Below, one piece after another: positions 56,155 to 64,000 of a stretch of DNA of 64,000 nucleotides. Below the pieces are notes generated by a model. It saw only the letters and a program-made list of their open reading frames with translations, had not been told where the DNA came from and made no database searches. The stretch covers positions 216,785,673 to 216,849,672 of the forward strand of contig NC_134568.1 of the NCBI RefSeq assembly GCF_050947875.1. The letters are read 5' to 3'. Numbering within the stretch: the stretch's first letter is position 1; every line of letters starts with the position of its first letter. The position numbers were made by a program, and so were the translations under genes. Source of the stretch: Dermacentor variabilis (Eukaryota > Arthropoda > Arachnida > Ixodida > Ixodidae).

Positions 56155-57491
56155 CTGCGCAGAGTCAGAGAGAGTTCTGTCAGTTGCGTAGCTGTAGTCT
56201 TTTTCCCTGTTCACTGGTTGCTTTTACCGTCACGCTGTTAATGCCATTATAATCATTCATGAGCGTGCAGAGAAATGCTTTCGCAAAAATGTGTGCACAG
56301 CAAGCGTCCGCGGCAATGTATAAGCGAACTAAATGCAGGATCGGAAAGAAACCTTACAAAAATACAGAAAGGCATTGTGTTTATTATGCAGGTGAAATGA
56401 CCTGGTTGTGGAATAAATGTTGCAGTGAAAAGACGTTGTTCGAAATCTCACACCGGAACGTTTGAAACGATTGCTGTAAGGAGACTGTAAGTGGGATAAG
56501 GATGGAAATTTGAAGAAATAGTGCAGATACTTTAAAAGGTACTCAATGAAATGGTGCTATTGAGAAAGATAATAAAAAGACGATCAAATTGACACTACAG
56601 CTTGAAGGCGGCGCAGAGATCACGAAGAGGCTCAAACGATAGCGGTACAAAAATTAAAAGTCAGCTCAAAATTAAACTTTGCAACAATGCGGCAGACATT
56701 GGACAGAATATATGGCGAAAGTTAAGATATGCACAAGTCAATAAAAAAATAAGTGAGCCCACTAAAATACTTTACAAAAGGTTATGCGGGAGTCGTATAA
56801 CGTACCAATATTCTATTCTGATTTCATCCCAATCTCCTGACGTCCCATTTCCGTAACCGCTGACGCAAGCATCGGGCGGTGACCCACCGCGTTTTTTGAA
56901 CAGCCCAATCAAACGCTCTCGTCGCTTATAAGCGGTCACTTTTGTTTTCTTTGAAAGCAAATAGCATCGCCTAGCTTGACAGGTCTTTATTCTTTTGGCT
57001 GACAAGAGGCGAGGAGCGCGCACAAAGGGAGAGGGTTTCCGCGGGGCCGAGTTAACGCAGTAAAAGTAGTTAACCGGATGATGTAGGCCGTGCCGGCGTC
57101 CGCGATTGGTCCGCTTTCCCTTACTTAGCTTGCGGTGGCTGGTCGAAATTGCGGCGGCGTGCAACGGAAGGTTAAAAATTTTCGGTAACATGTATCCCCA
57201 GCGAAGAAGAGTTGGCAGAGTGATGTCATATACGTGTCAAAGGACTCGACAATGCTACACTGCCACCCAAAATGTTTTATTATATGCAAAGAAATCCGTT
57301 CTCCTAGTATCCAGTACCACAGCGCTCAGTGGGCAGCCATCTTTTATTAATTTTGGAACGGGACAGTCTCTGGCTATTCCGAAAAAAAATTCAACTTTCT
57401 TCGGCTTATTTATGCTTCTTTAATGCGTGCACGTAACTCTGACGTGGTGCGATTTCGCAGTTTTGTGATGTCGCGTGTCGGACAGTCGAAT
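56155..57491. other. upstream intron or 5' flank of the channel gene; no gene recognised
   Basis: The channel needs at least one more 5' exon, but no segment here with the right phase and donor was convincing. The block at 56820-57250 has mixed composition and may be a dispersed repeat. Confidence 0.35.
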
Positions 57492-57506
57492 TGGTTACAG
57501 GAGGAG

Positions 57507-57737
57507 TAACATTTGGGGTTTTACGTGCCAAAACCACTTTCTGATTATGAGGCACGCCGTAGTGGAGGACTCCGGAAATTTTGACCACCTGGGGTTCTTT
57601 AACGTGCACCTAAATCTAAGCACACGGGTGTTTTCGCATTTCGCCCCCATCGAAATGCGGCCGCCGTGGCCGGGATTCGATCCCGCGACCTCGTGCTCAG
57701 CAGCCCAACACCATAGCCACTGAGCAACCACGGCGGG
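57507..57737 (-). mobile_element. tRNA-derived SINE, Ruka-like, full length
   Basis: The best-preserved copy: A-box GTTGCTCAGTGG, B-box GGGATCGAATCCCGG (minus strand) and intact body. A 15-bp target duplication TGGTTACAGGAGGAG lies at 57492-57506 and 57738-57752, at the 3' terminus of the LINE that follows. Confidence 0.93.
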
Positions 57738-57821
57738 TGGTTACAGGAGGAGGAGGAATGAACGTTTATTGTGAGAAACAGCGAGAAAGTGTTCTCTCTT
57801 CGCCCTAGGTGGGCGGCTCTC

Positions 57822-58745
57822 TTAGTCCAGAAAGCCGTTGGCTAATGCCGCAGCTCGGGCCCGGTCCTCCAGACTTCGCTGATCTTCCAGGCTCTGTGCC
57901 TTTAACATTGCCTCCCACGTTTTTTCGATCGCTTGTAGCGGTTCTGAGGCATCGTCTTGATTGTCGTTCTCGCGGTGTGGGCACACCAACACCATGTGTT
58001 GGAGGGTGTCTCGTACCTCACAATATCGGCATAGGTTTGAGGATATGGTGGGGTGCACCCGGTGCATGATAATTCCATGGACATACGTATTCGTTTGTAG
58101 TCTGCGGAGGGCGGTGGATTCTTCCTTGCTTAATTTTGGATGTGGTAGAGGATATTCACTTCTTTCCAGTCGGTATGTTGCAATATTGCGGCGTAGTTGA
58201 TGGGAACGTCCTCCACCCTCGTCGCTTTCCGGAGACCGTGCGGCAGGAAAACCCGGCTGGTATGCTCTCGGGCGACAGCATGTGCTGCTTCGTTTCCTGC
58301 CAGGTGTTCGTGGCCTGGGGTCCATGCGACGTAGGTTTCGGGTATTTCTTGGCGCCTTGTTATTCCTTTTAGAATCTTCACTGCTGGCGGCAGAAATTCG
58401 GCCTTTTCGTAGGTTTCTACGTGCCGTTTGCGAGTCGCTCAAAATGATTGCTGTGTCTTTGCATGTGGCGATGCCTAGGACGATGGCCCCTTCCTCCGCC
58501 GTTTCTGGATTTCTGGCCGGTATGGTGGCAGCGACTAGCTCATTCCCTTGGTTGTTGGTCACGGTAATTGCGTATGCTCTTCTACCTGGGTATTTTGCCG
58601 CATCTGTATATCTCGTGTTGGGGTTCTTTGAGTATTTCTTGCTGAGCGCTCTAACTGTTGCTTGTCTTCTGTCTTTGTGGTATGTTTCATGCATGTTGCG
58701 ACGTATTGGAGCGACTGAGATAGAGTCACGAAGAAGTGGCGGCAA
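57822..58745 (-). pseudogene. LINE RNase H domain and C-terminal tail (frameshifted)
   Basis: YTDAAKYPGRRAYAITV (first acidic residue), a downstream EEGAIVLGIA and IILSDSQTARRNL (further catalytic residues) are in one frame. WTPGHEHLAGNEAAHAVARE, with the remaining His/Asn site, is in another frame (58130-58381). The tail HPKLSKEESTALRRLQTNTY to CRYCEVRDTLQHMVLVCP returns to the first frame and ends at 57822. Two compensating frameshifts therefore flank the third RNase H block. The domain removes RNA from the cDNA hybrid during retrotransposition. Confidence 0.88.
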
Positions 58746-58966
58746 TCGGGCTTTCGCGTCTGAGTCTACTATGAAGTTTTCGAAGTACTGCTCTGCCTGT
58801 TTGAGTCAGCTTAAGGCGTTCCAGCTGGCTGGCTCTGTGCGCTTCACTCATTTCTTCCCAGGTGTTATGGAGGCCAAGTTTGAGGAGTGTCGTGGTTGAG
58901 GTCGTACTGGGAAGTCCTAGTGCGCTCTTGATTGCTTTTCTGATGATGACGTTGAGTTTTTCAATT

Positions 58967-59240
58967 TCAGCTTTCTTGAGGAGTAGATACGGGGTGCCAT
59001 ATGTGATCCGGCTTATTAGGAGTGCTTGGGTTAATTGGACGGTCTTTAAGTCCTGTTCTTTGGGTGGTTATACGCCGAATGAGATGGGTTACTTGTGTTC
59101 GGGTCTTCTGAAGCTTCGGAAGTGTAGCTGCGCCAGAACCATCTTTATGTATTATGAGGCCAAGGACGCGGAGGGAGCCAACTTGAGGGATGTCGATTCC
59201 ATTGAGTCTGACCATGGGATCTGGGGCGACGTAGGCTGGT
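58967..59240 (-). pseudogene. LINE ORF2 segment between RT and RNase H
   Basis: MVRLNGIDIPQVGSLRVLGL continues the RT thumb region in a frame shifted from the main ORF2, so ORF2 is disrupted near 59246. The segment is followed by further shifts before the RNase H part. Confidence 0.75.
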
Positions 59241-59245
59241 GGTCT

Positions 59246-61435
59246 TCACCGGGTCCTTGCTTTGAGGATAAGTAGCTCTGATTTTTCGGGGGCGCACTGG
59301 AGACCGCATCTTGAGAGGTACTGTTCTATGTGATCGATTGCCTCTTGGAGGGTAGTTTGCTGTTGGCCGGTTGTGGGCACTTTTGGCCATAACGTTATGT
59401 CGTCGGCGTATATTGCATATCCTAAACCTTCGATGCCATCGAGTTGTTGCGGGAGCCTAATCATGGCGAGATTAAACAGCAAAGGTGAAATGACTGACCC
59501 TTGTGGAGTTCCTTTGTTGGGCATTTCGAACCTGTCGCTTCGGATGTTGCCGATACCCACCGTAACCGTGCGACCTTTGAGGAAGTCGTGTACGTATTGG
59601 TAGGTCCGGATTCCGCAGTTGGTGTCTTCGAGGTTCTGGAAAATTGCTTCATGCTTCACATTATCGAAGGCTCCTTTTACATCTGTTGTTAAAATAGAGA
59701 ACATTTTGTGGCGCTCTAGGTAGTCCAAGAGGTCTTCCTTGAGTTGTAGTAGTATATCTTGTGCTGAGTGGAGCCGTCGGAAGTCAAACATTGTGTCAGG
59801 CATGAGTCCTGAGTCTTCGAGGTATGTGGTAAGGCGATCGTGAACCATGTGTTCGAGAAGCTTTCCAGCGCAGGAAGTAAGGGAGATGGGCCGTAGGTTG
59901 CTGATTTGTAGTGGCTTGTTGTGTTTTGGGATCATAATGACTTCTGCGTGCTTCCATTCTGCCGGGAGCTCACATTTTTCCCAGCAGTTATTCATGTAGT
60001 CGAGGAGTCCATTTAGGGCCTTGTCTGGGAGGTTTCGTAGGATCTTGTTCGTCACCCTGTCATTTCCTGGCGATGTGTTACGGGTCACTTTGGCAAGGTC
60101 GGCATGGAGTTCAGGAAGCGTGAAAGGACTGTCAAGGGTGAGGTTTGGTTCGCCTTTGTACGGTCGGGGATCGGTAACTTTGGGAGCATTGTCTCCGACA
60201 AGTTTACGTTTGGTTTCTTCCAGAATTTGTTTCTCAGTACCTGGATGGGAGTTAATGATTTTCTTTAGGTCATGTCTTTGTTGGGTCTTGGTTTTGGTGG
60301 TAGCTAGAAGGGCTCGCAGTATATGCCAGGTCTTGTTCGTGCTGAGTGTGCCTTGAAGTTGGTCGCACAGCTTATGCCACTTCTGACTGCTCAGTTGATT
60401 TCCGTATTCTTCTGCTTGCTTTGTTATGTGAGCGATCCGTTTCTGTAGTTTGCGGTTAAGCTTCATCTTATTCCACCGCTTCAGTGGTCCTCTTCTGGCA
60501 TCCCAAAGATGTAGGAGGTGAGAGTCTACGGCCGGCGTGTCCATTGTGAGTTGGATGACTTTCGTGTGCTTCTCCGCCGTCTTGACCACTTCGGTGAGCC
60601 ACACTTCAATATTTTCGATGTTTTCTTCTATGTCATGTTCTCTGAAGGCCCTCCAGTCCGTCAGCCTTGCCGTTCCGGTTCTGTTCGGCTTCTTATGGTG
60701 CAGGATTTCAAGCTGAAGGATGTGGTGGTCGCTGCCGAGATTTTCTTCCAGTCGGGTCCATTCCGCGTTGGTTGTTCCTATTGTAAAGGTGAGGTCGGGA
60801 TTCGTATCCCTGGACACACTGCTGCCTATCCTAGTCGTTAGTTTCGGATCATTCCAGAGGGTGAGGTGATTCTGTTGCGCCGAATCGTGCACTCGCGCTC
60901 CTTTCTTGGCCGTGTGCTGGTAACCCCATGCTGTGTGTGTGTGTGGGGGGGGGGCATTAACATCCCGCATTATTAAGAGTTTATGGCCTTTAGATAGTCT
61001 TCTGGCTTGCGTGATGAAGTTTACAAAGTCGGATAACGGATCCCTGGGTGGACTATATAAGCATAGTACGTATAGTCTTTGGTGTGTCTTCTTCTCAGGT
61101 AACACTACCACTAGGGTGTGTTCCACGGTTGTTCCCTGGATTGTGTGGTCTTGCGTGGTGAGATTTTTCTTCGTCAGGATGGCTGTTCTATGAGATCCGG
61201 TGTGTGTATCATATCCCTGTATGCGCAGATTGGTGTGATAAGTTTCTTGGATAGCGATGATATCTGGTTGTTCCAGTTTGGTCAGTTCTTGGAGGTTTGT
61301 TTTGGTTCGGATAGAGCGACAGTTCCATTGCCACAGCTTCATTGGTAGTTGTGGTAACCTCTTCTTAGTATTACTCGCCATCTTGCTCGATATCGTTGTT
61401 TTCGCCCCGAGCCATGGATTCCGGTCTGGCTGCAT
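59246..61435 (-). CDS. LINE ORF2: AP endonuclease and reverse transcriptase (729 aa open frame)
   Basis: The endonuclease occupies about residues 30-250: WNCRSIRTK, IIAIQETY (catalytic Glu), LYSPP, DVNAPPP and GSDHHIL (catalytic Asp-His). Reverse transcriptase follows at about 430-720: RPISLTSCAGKLLEHMV, DVKGAFDNV, GTPQGSVISPLLFNLAM and YAIYADDITLW (YADD). Two family positions look changed: the usual GDFNA is RDVNA, and the usual FGFR is FDFR. The frame stops at 59246, where RNase H should continue, so the protein is truncated. The start at 61435 overlaps the end of ORF1 by 65 bp. Confidence 0.92.
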   Translation of the reverse strand: MQPDRNPWLGAKTTISSKMASNTKKRLPQLPMKLWQWNCRSIRTKTNLQELTKLEQPDIIAIQETYHTNLRIQGYDTHTGSHRTAILTKKNLTTQDHTIQGTTVEHTLVVVLPEKKTHQRLYVLCLYSPPRDPLSDFVNFITQARRLSKGHKLLIMRDVNAPPPHTHTAWGYQHTAKKGARVHDSAQQNHLTLWNDPKLTTRIGSSVSRDTNPDLTFTIGTTNAEWTRLEENLGSDHHILQLEILHHKKPNRTGTARLTDWRAFREHDIEENIENIEVWLTEVVKTAEKHTKVIQLTMDTPAVDSHLLHLWDARRGPLKRWNKMKLNRKLQKRIAHITKQAEEYGNQLSSQKWHKLCDQLQGTLSTNKTWHILRALLATTKTKTQQRHDLKKIINSHPGTEKQILEETKRKLVGDNAPKVTDPRPYKGEPNLTLDSPFTLPELHADLAKVTRNTSPGNDRVTNKILRNLPDKALNGLLDYMNNCWEKCELPAEWKHAEVIMIPKHNKPLQISNLRPISLTSCAGKLLEHMVHDRLTTYLEDSGLMPDTMFDFRRLHSAQDILLQLKEDLLDYLERHKMFSILTTDVKGAFDNVKHEAIFQNLEDTNCGIRTYQYVHDFLKGRTVTVGIGNIRSDRFEMPNKGTPQGSVISPLLFNLAMIRLPQQLDGIEGLGYAIYADDITLWPKVPTTGQQQTTLQEAIDHIEQYLSRCGLQCAPEKSELLILKARTR

Positions 61436-63357
61436 TGTGGAGGTCTTTACGTGCTTTCTTGCGAGCCGTGTCGGTGTTGTTGAGTAGCTTTTCTACTGTG
61501 GCTTTCGTTACGTGGTTCTGCTTGGCATAGGACATGAAGTTGCTGAGGTCTTGTATGGTAGCATCGATAGGGGCCAGCTGAGCGGTGATGTGTTGCTGGA
61601 GCTGTTGTGTTATCTCCTTTGCAAAAGTGGTCATGGCCTCCTGTATCTGCTTCTACACCTCCATAGTTACAATTTCCTTGATTCTTTCTTCCGTAAGGGG
61701 CGGTGGGATGTTTGGCATTCCTTGATGTTTCGAGGCTTCATTGGTACTGTTTTGTTCTTTGCATCTTTGTATGAGCTTGTCAATGAGGGCTTGCTGATGT
61801 TGGAGTTGTGCTCGCAGATCTCGTTCGGTTTCCGTGGGTTCTTGTGCTAGTGTGTTTCTTCCTGCAGCGTCTGCATACGTGACTCGCTTTTGTGAGTTGT
61901 GTGTACAGGATCCAGACCGTGATCTTGACCGGGCTCCATCGTTTGCTTGACCGCCTGTTGATTTGGCGTCACTTCTGGATCTGCGTGGACTGTGTAGTGA
62001 GGTACTGCATGATACGGATAGTGCCGGGAAGTCTGAGTCTGAATTTGAATTCCATCTGCGTTGCTGCTCTCGGATCTTGTTTTCCCATTGCAGTCTGATC
62101 TTGTACGGGGGTGGATTTGGTTTCAGTTTATGTCGGCACTCCTTTCCTGCTGTCTCATGGGGTTGTTGACAGATTTTGCATCTGGGTTGGCAGTCGTGGT
62201 CTTCCGGTTGATTTTCCATCCCGCATATTAAAAAAGTTAAATTGTGGGGTTTTACGTGCCAAAACCACTTTCTGATTATGAGGCACGCCGTAGTGAAGTA
62301 CTCCAGAAATTTCGACCATCTGGGGTTCTTTAACGTGCACCTAAATCTAAGCACACGGGTGTTTTCGCATTTCGCCCCCATCGAAATGCGGCCGCCGTGG
62401 CCGGGATTCGATCCCGCGACCTCGTGCTCAGCAGCCTAACACCATAGCCACTGAGCAACTACGGCGGGTTCCATCCCGCATATGTAGCAGAAGTTGATAA
62501 GGGGTTTCGGGCAGATATCTTGCCGGTGCCCTAGTTCTCTGCAGGTTCTGCAGTATTGCACGGATTTCCTGTATGGTTTGCAGCGGTAGTCACAGCATTT
62601 ATATATGATGTTATATGGGACGTGCGGTCCATCAAAGTAGATGAGTGCTGTTGACGATCTTCCCAGCATGCGTGCTGCACGCGTGTGTCTTGCGGATACT
62701 CGTAGCCCTTGTAGTAGTTCTTCGCTCGTGCCTGGCGGGATGTTGTAGATTACGCCTTTGCTGATAACCTCTGGTGTCCTGACATATGCTTTAACTTCGT
62801 GAATGGACCCTCCAAGCTGGATGCTCGCGATCTTGAGGAGCATGTCGTACGCTATGCCTTTGTTTAATGTACTTGCGATTATTATATTCTCGACATGTCG
62901 CACTTGAATCCTGATGTTGTCATAAAAGTCTTTTTTGGGAAAACTTGCTGGCTCGGCCGATGGCATGTGTCACTGCCACCAATGTCTATTTGGAGAGCTG
63001 TAATCCCGCCTTAGGTCTGTAGATGATCTTCGTGTCGTCCACTGGCAAAGGCGGAAGTCTCGGTTTTCTGTAATGTGGCATGTTTCCCGCAATAGGTATT
63101 GTTGCTCCGGCTTGCTGCGTTCGTAGTTGGTCTGCTTCCTCGGCTGTGGGTTTTATATGCACTTGAGTCTTCTTGCCTCTCCTCTCCCCTGTGTGCCATT
63201 TTTCCTGGATGTTTATCGCCTTTCCGCTGCTCTCGTCATACGTCCACTCCGCTTCCAGTTGTTGCTGCTCTTGTATAGTCTCCATCTGCATTTCAATGCT
63301 GTTGTTTTCCTGGTTCAGTTCTCGTGCAGCTCTTGCTGCGTCGGATGCGTCAGTCAT
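61371..63357 (-). pseudogene. LINE ORF1 (gag-like, CCHC knuckles), interrupted
   Basis: Block 62986-63357 (starts MTDASDAARAARELNQENN) runs to a stop. A frameshift near 62970-62988 leads to block 62484-62966, with the RNA-binding fold and the first knuckle CRTCRELGHRQDIC. The SINE 62229-62468 splits the second knuckle after CYICGM. The frame then continues with the third (CKICQQPHETAGKEC), a Ser/Arg-rich stretch and a coiled-coil-like Gln-rich helix. A single in-frame TAG at 61653-61655 precedes the last 87 codons ending at 61371. The protein would coat LINE RNA. Confidence 0.87.
62229..62468 (-). mobile_element. Ruka-like SINE nested in the LINE ORF1
   Basis: Full-length copy in the same orientation as its host LINE, with a 15-bp target duplication TTCCATCCCGCATAT at 62214-62228 and 62469-62483. 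One B-box-proximal change and a TAGTTGCTC head variant distinguish it from 57507-57737. Confidence 0.95.
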
Positions 63358-63490
63358 TGGTACTCAGCGGCAGCGCCGAGTCGCTCTCGAAGAGAGCGAG
63401 CGGCGGTTCACGAGCGCTCACGAGCCACGGGACATGCTCCGCGGGTCACGGGTCACGCGCGTTCGGCTGGCCGCTTAGCCTTGCAGGGGT

Positions 63491-64000
63491 AGCTCCGTTA
63501 GCGTGGCGTAAAACCTTCAAACGGCAAAAAATGACGGTAATTACACGTATCGCTCACAAACTTGATATCCTCCGGTACCACTTCCGTGCCGATTTCGTCG
63601 ATGCCACAGTTTTCGATGAATAAAAGCAGGTGTCCGGAAAATTGCCGAAAAATGCAGGAGCCCACGCGAGGTGCGTCAACACTGCTTAGCCCCCTAGCGG
63701 GCAGTACCAAAATTGGTCACAGCTCGAAAAATTTTGACCTATAGCGGAGGGCTAATGGCGAAAAAGGCATAGAATCAGAAGTATTTTTTACAAGACAAAC
63801 TCTGTCTTAGCAAGTTACCAGAGCACTTTCCCGCATGGGGTATGTCTCATGACTCTTACCGTGGGCCGATCCCGGAGATAGTGCAGCCTAAAAATGTGGG
63901 CCGTTATGTACAACTGGGTATGTGCCCCTGGGCCCACTGGCCGCAGTGATGTTACGGATCGATACATTATATTTACTAAATAAACATACATAACATTGTC
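63491..64000. other. no gene recognised; possible dispersed repeat
   Basis: A minus-strand frame (63498-63710) gives FRQFSGHLLLFIENCGIDEI, which is not assigned to a family. The plain, low-complexity style of the final 300 bp suggests a high-copy repeat, but no boundary or partner copy exists in the window. Confidence 0.35.

Larger units (their letters stand above)
57738..63490 (-). mobile_element. I-like LINE with RNase H, nearly full length, inactive
   Basis: On the minus strand: GC-rich 5' leader (about 63358-63490), ORF1 (63357-61371), ORF2 endonuclease/RT (61435-59246), RNase H and tail (58745-57822), and a short 3' UTR with AATAAA (complement near 57765) ending in (TCC)-type repeats. 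The RNase H and CCHC ORF1 place it in the I group. Stops and frameshifts are few, so it is fairly young. A SINE interrupts ORF1. Confidence 0.9.

Noticed and set aside
57809..61850. Several plus-strand ORFs of 70-205 codons
   Set aside because: All are antisense shadows of the minus-strand LINE ORFs, which carry clear catalytic motifs.

Overview
This window is nuclear DNA from an animal, almost certainly a hard tick (Ixodidae, probably a metastriate such as Rhipicephalus, Dermacentor, Hyalomma or Amblyomma). The reasons are a multi-exon ion-channel gene with ordinary animal splice sites, tRNA-derived SINEs of the tick Ruka type, and a dense mixture of I-like, RTE-like and CR1/jockey-like LINEs, Penelope-like elements, Tigger, mariner and Tc1-type transposons. 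The species call is inference from repeat content; no species-specific gene was seen.

Region 1 (1-29.7 kb) is repeat-rich intergenic DNA. It carries SINEs (768-1007, 2211-2345, 6971-7149, and a second tRNA-headed family near 1021-1290), a Penelope-like remnant with a large inverted repeat (4380-5265), one plausible 3'-terminal coding exon of an unidentified plus-strand gene (7287-7469), a decayed Tigger element bounded by TA (7843-10143), a 124-bp near-perfect palindrome (13147-13270), two small inverted-repeat elements (14.6-15.7 kb), a decayed Tc1/mariner-superfamily element (16553-19179), a 975-bp terminal-inverted-repeat element (20333-21307), a MITE (26320-26470) and a striking 2.63-kb Tc1-type element with ~355-bp terminal inverted repeats and an ORF coding only for a helix-turn-helix DNA-binding region (26511-29143).

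Region 2 (29755-56154, minus strand) is the main host gene: a cyclic nucleotide-gated (CNG) cation channel of the CNG-beta/insect CNG-like type. Fifteen consecutive exons could be placed with matching splice phases, giving 802 complete residues from the pre-S1 region through S1-S6, pore, C-linker, cyclic-nucleotide-binding domain and C-terminal tail to the stop codon. The 5' start lies upstream of 56154 and was not found. Two adjacent introns start with GC instead of GT. Larger introns hold transposons: a CR1/jockey-like LINE (34.7-36.3 kb), an RTE-like LINE (38.5-39.6 kb), a 1.29-kb mariner (41808-43100), a Penelope GIY-YIG fragment (44.4-44.9 kb), another Penelope fragment (48.1-48.4 kb), an LTR-like unit with tandem repeats (about 49.0-49.8 kb), and copies of a larger tick repeat family (41.3 and 52.6-53.2 kb).

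Region 3 (56.2-64.0 kb) holds a nearly full-length minus-strand I-like LINE (about 57.74-63.5 kb: ORF1 with CCHC knuckles, ORF2 with endonuclease, reverse transcriptase and RNase H). One SINE sits inside ORF1 and a second at the LINE 3' end, each with a 15-bp target-site duplication. The last 500 bp hold no recognised gene. Most autonomous element copies here are broken by stops or frameshifts.
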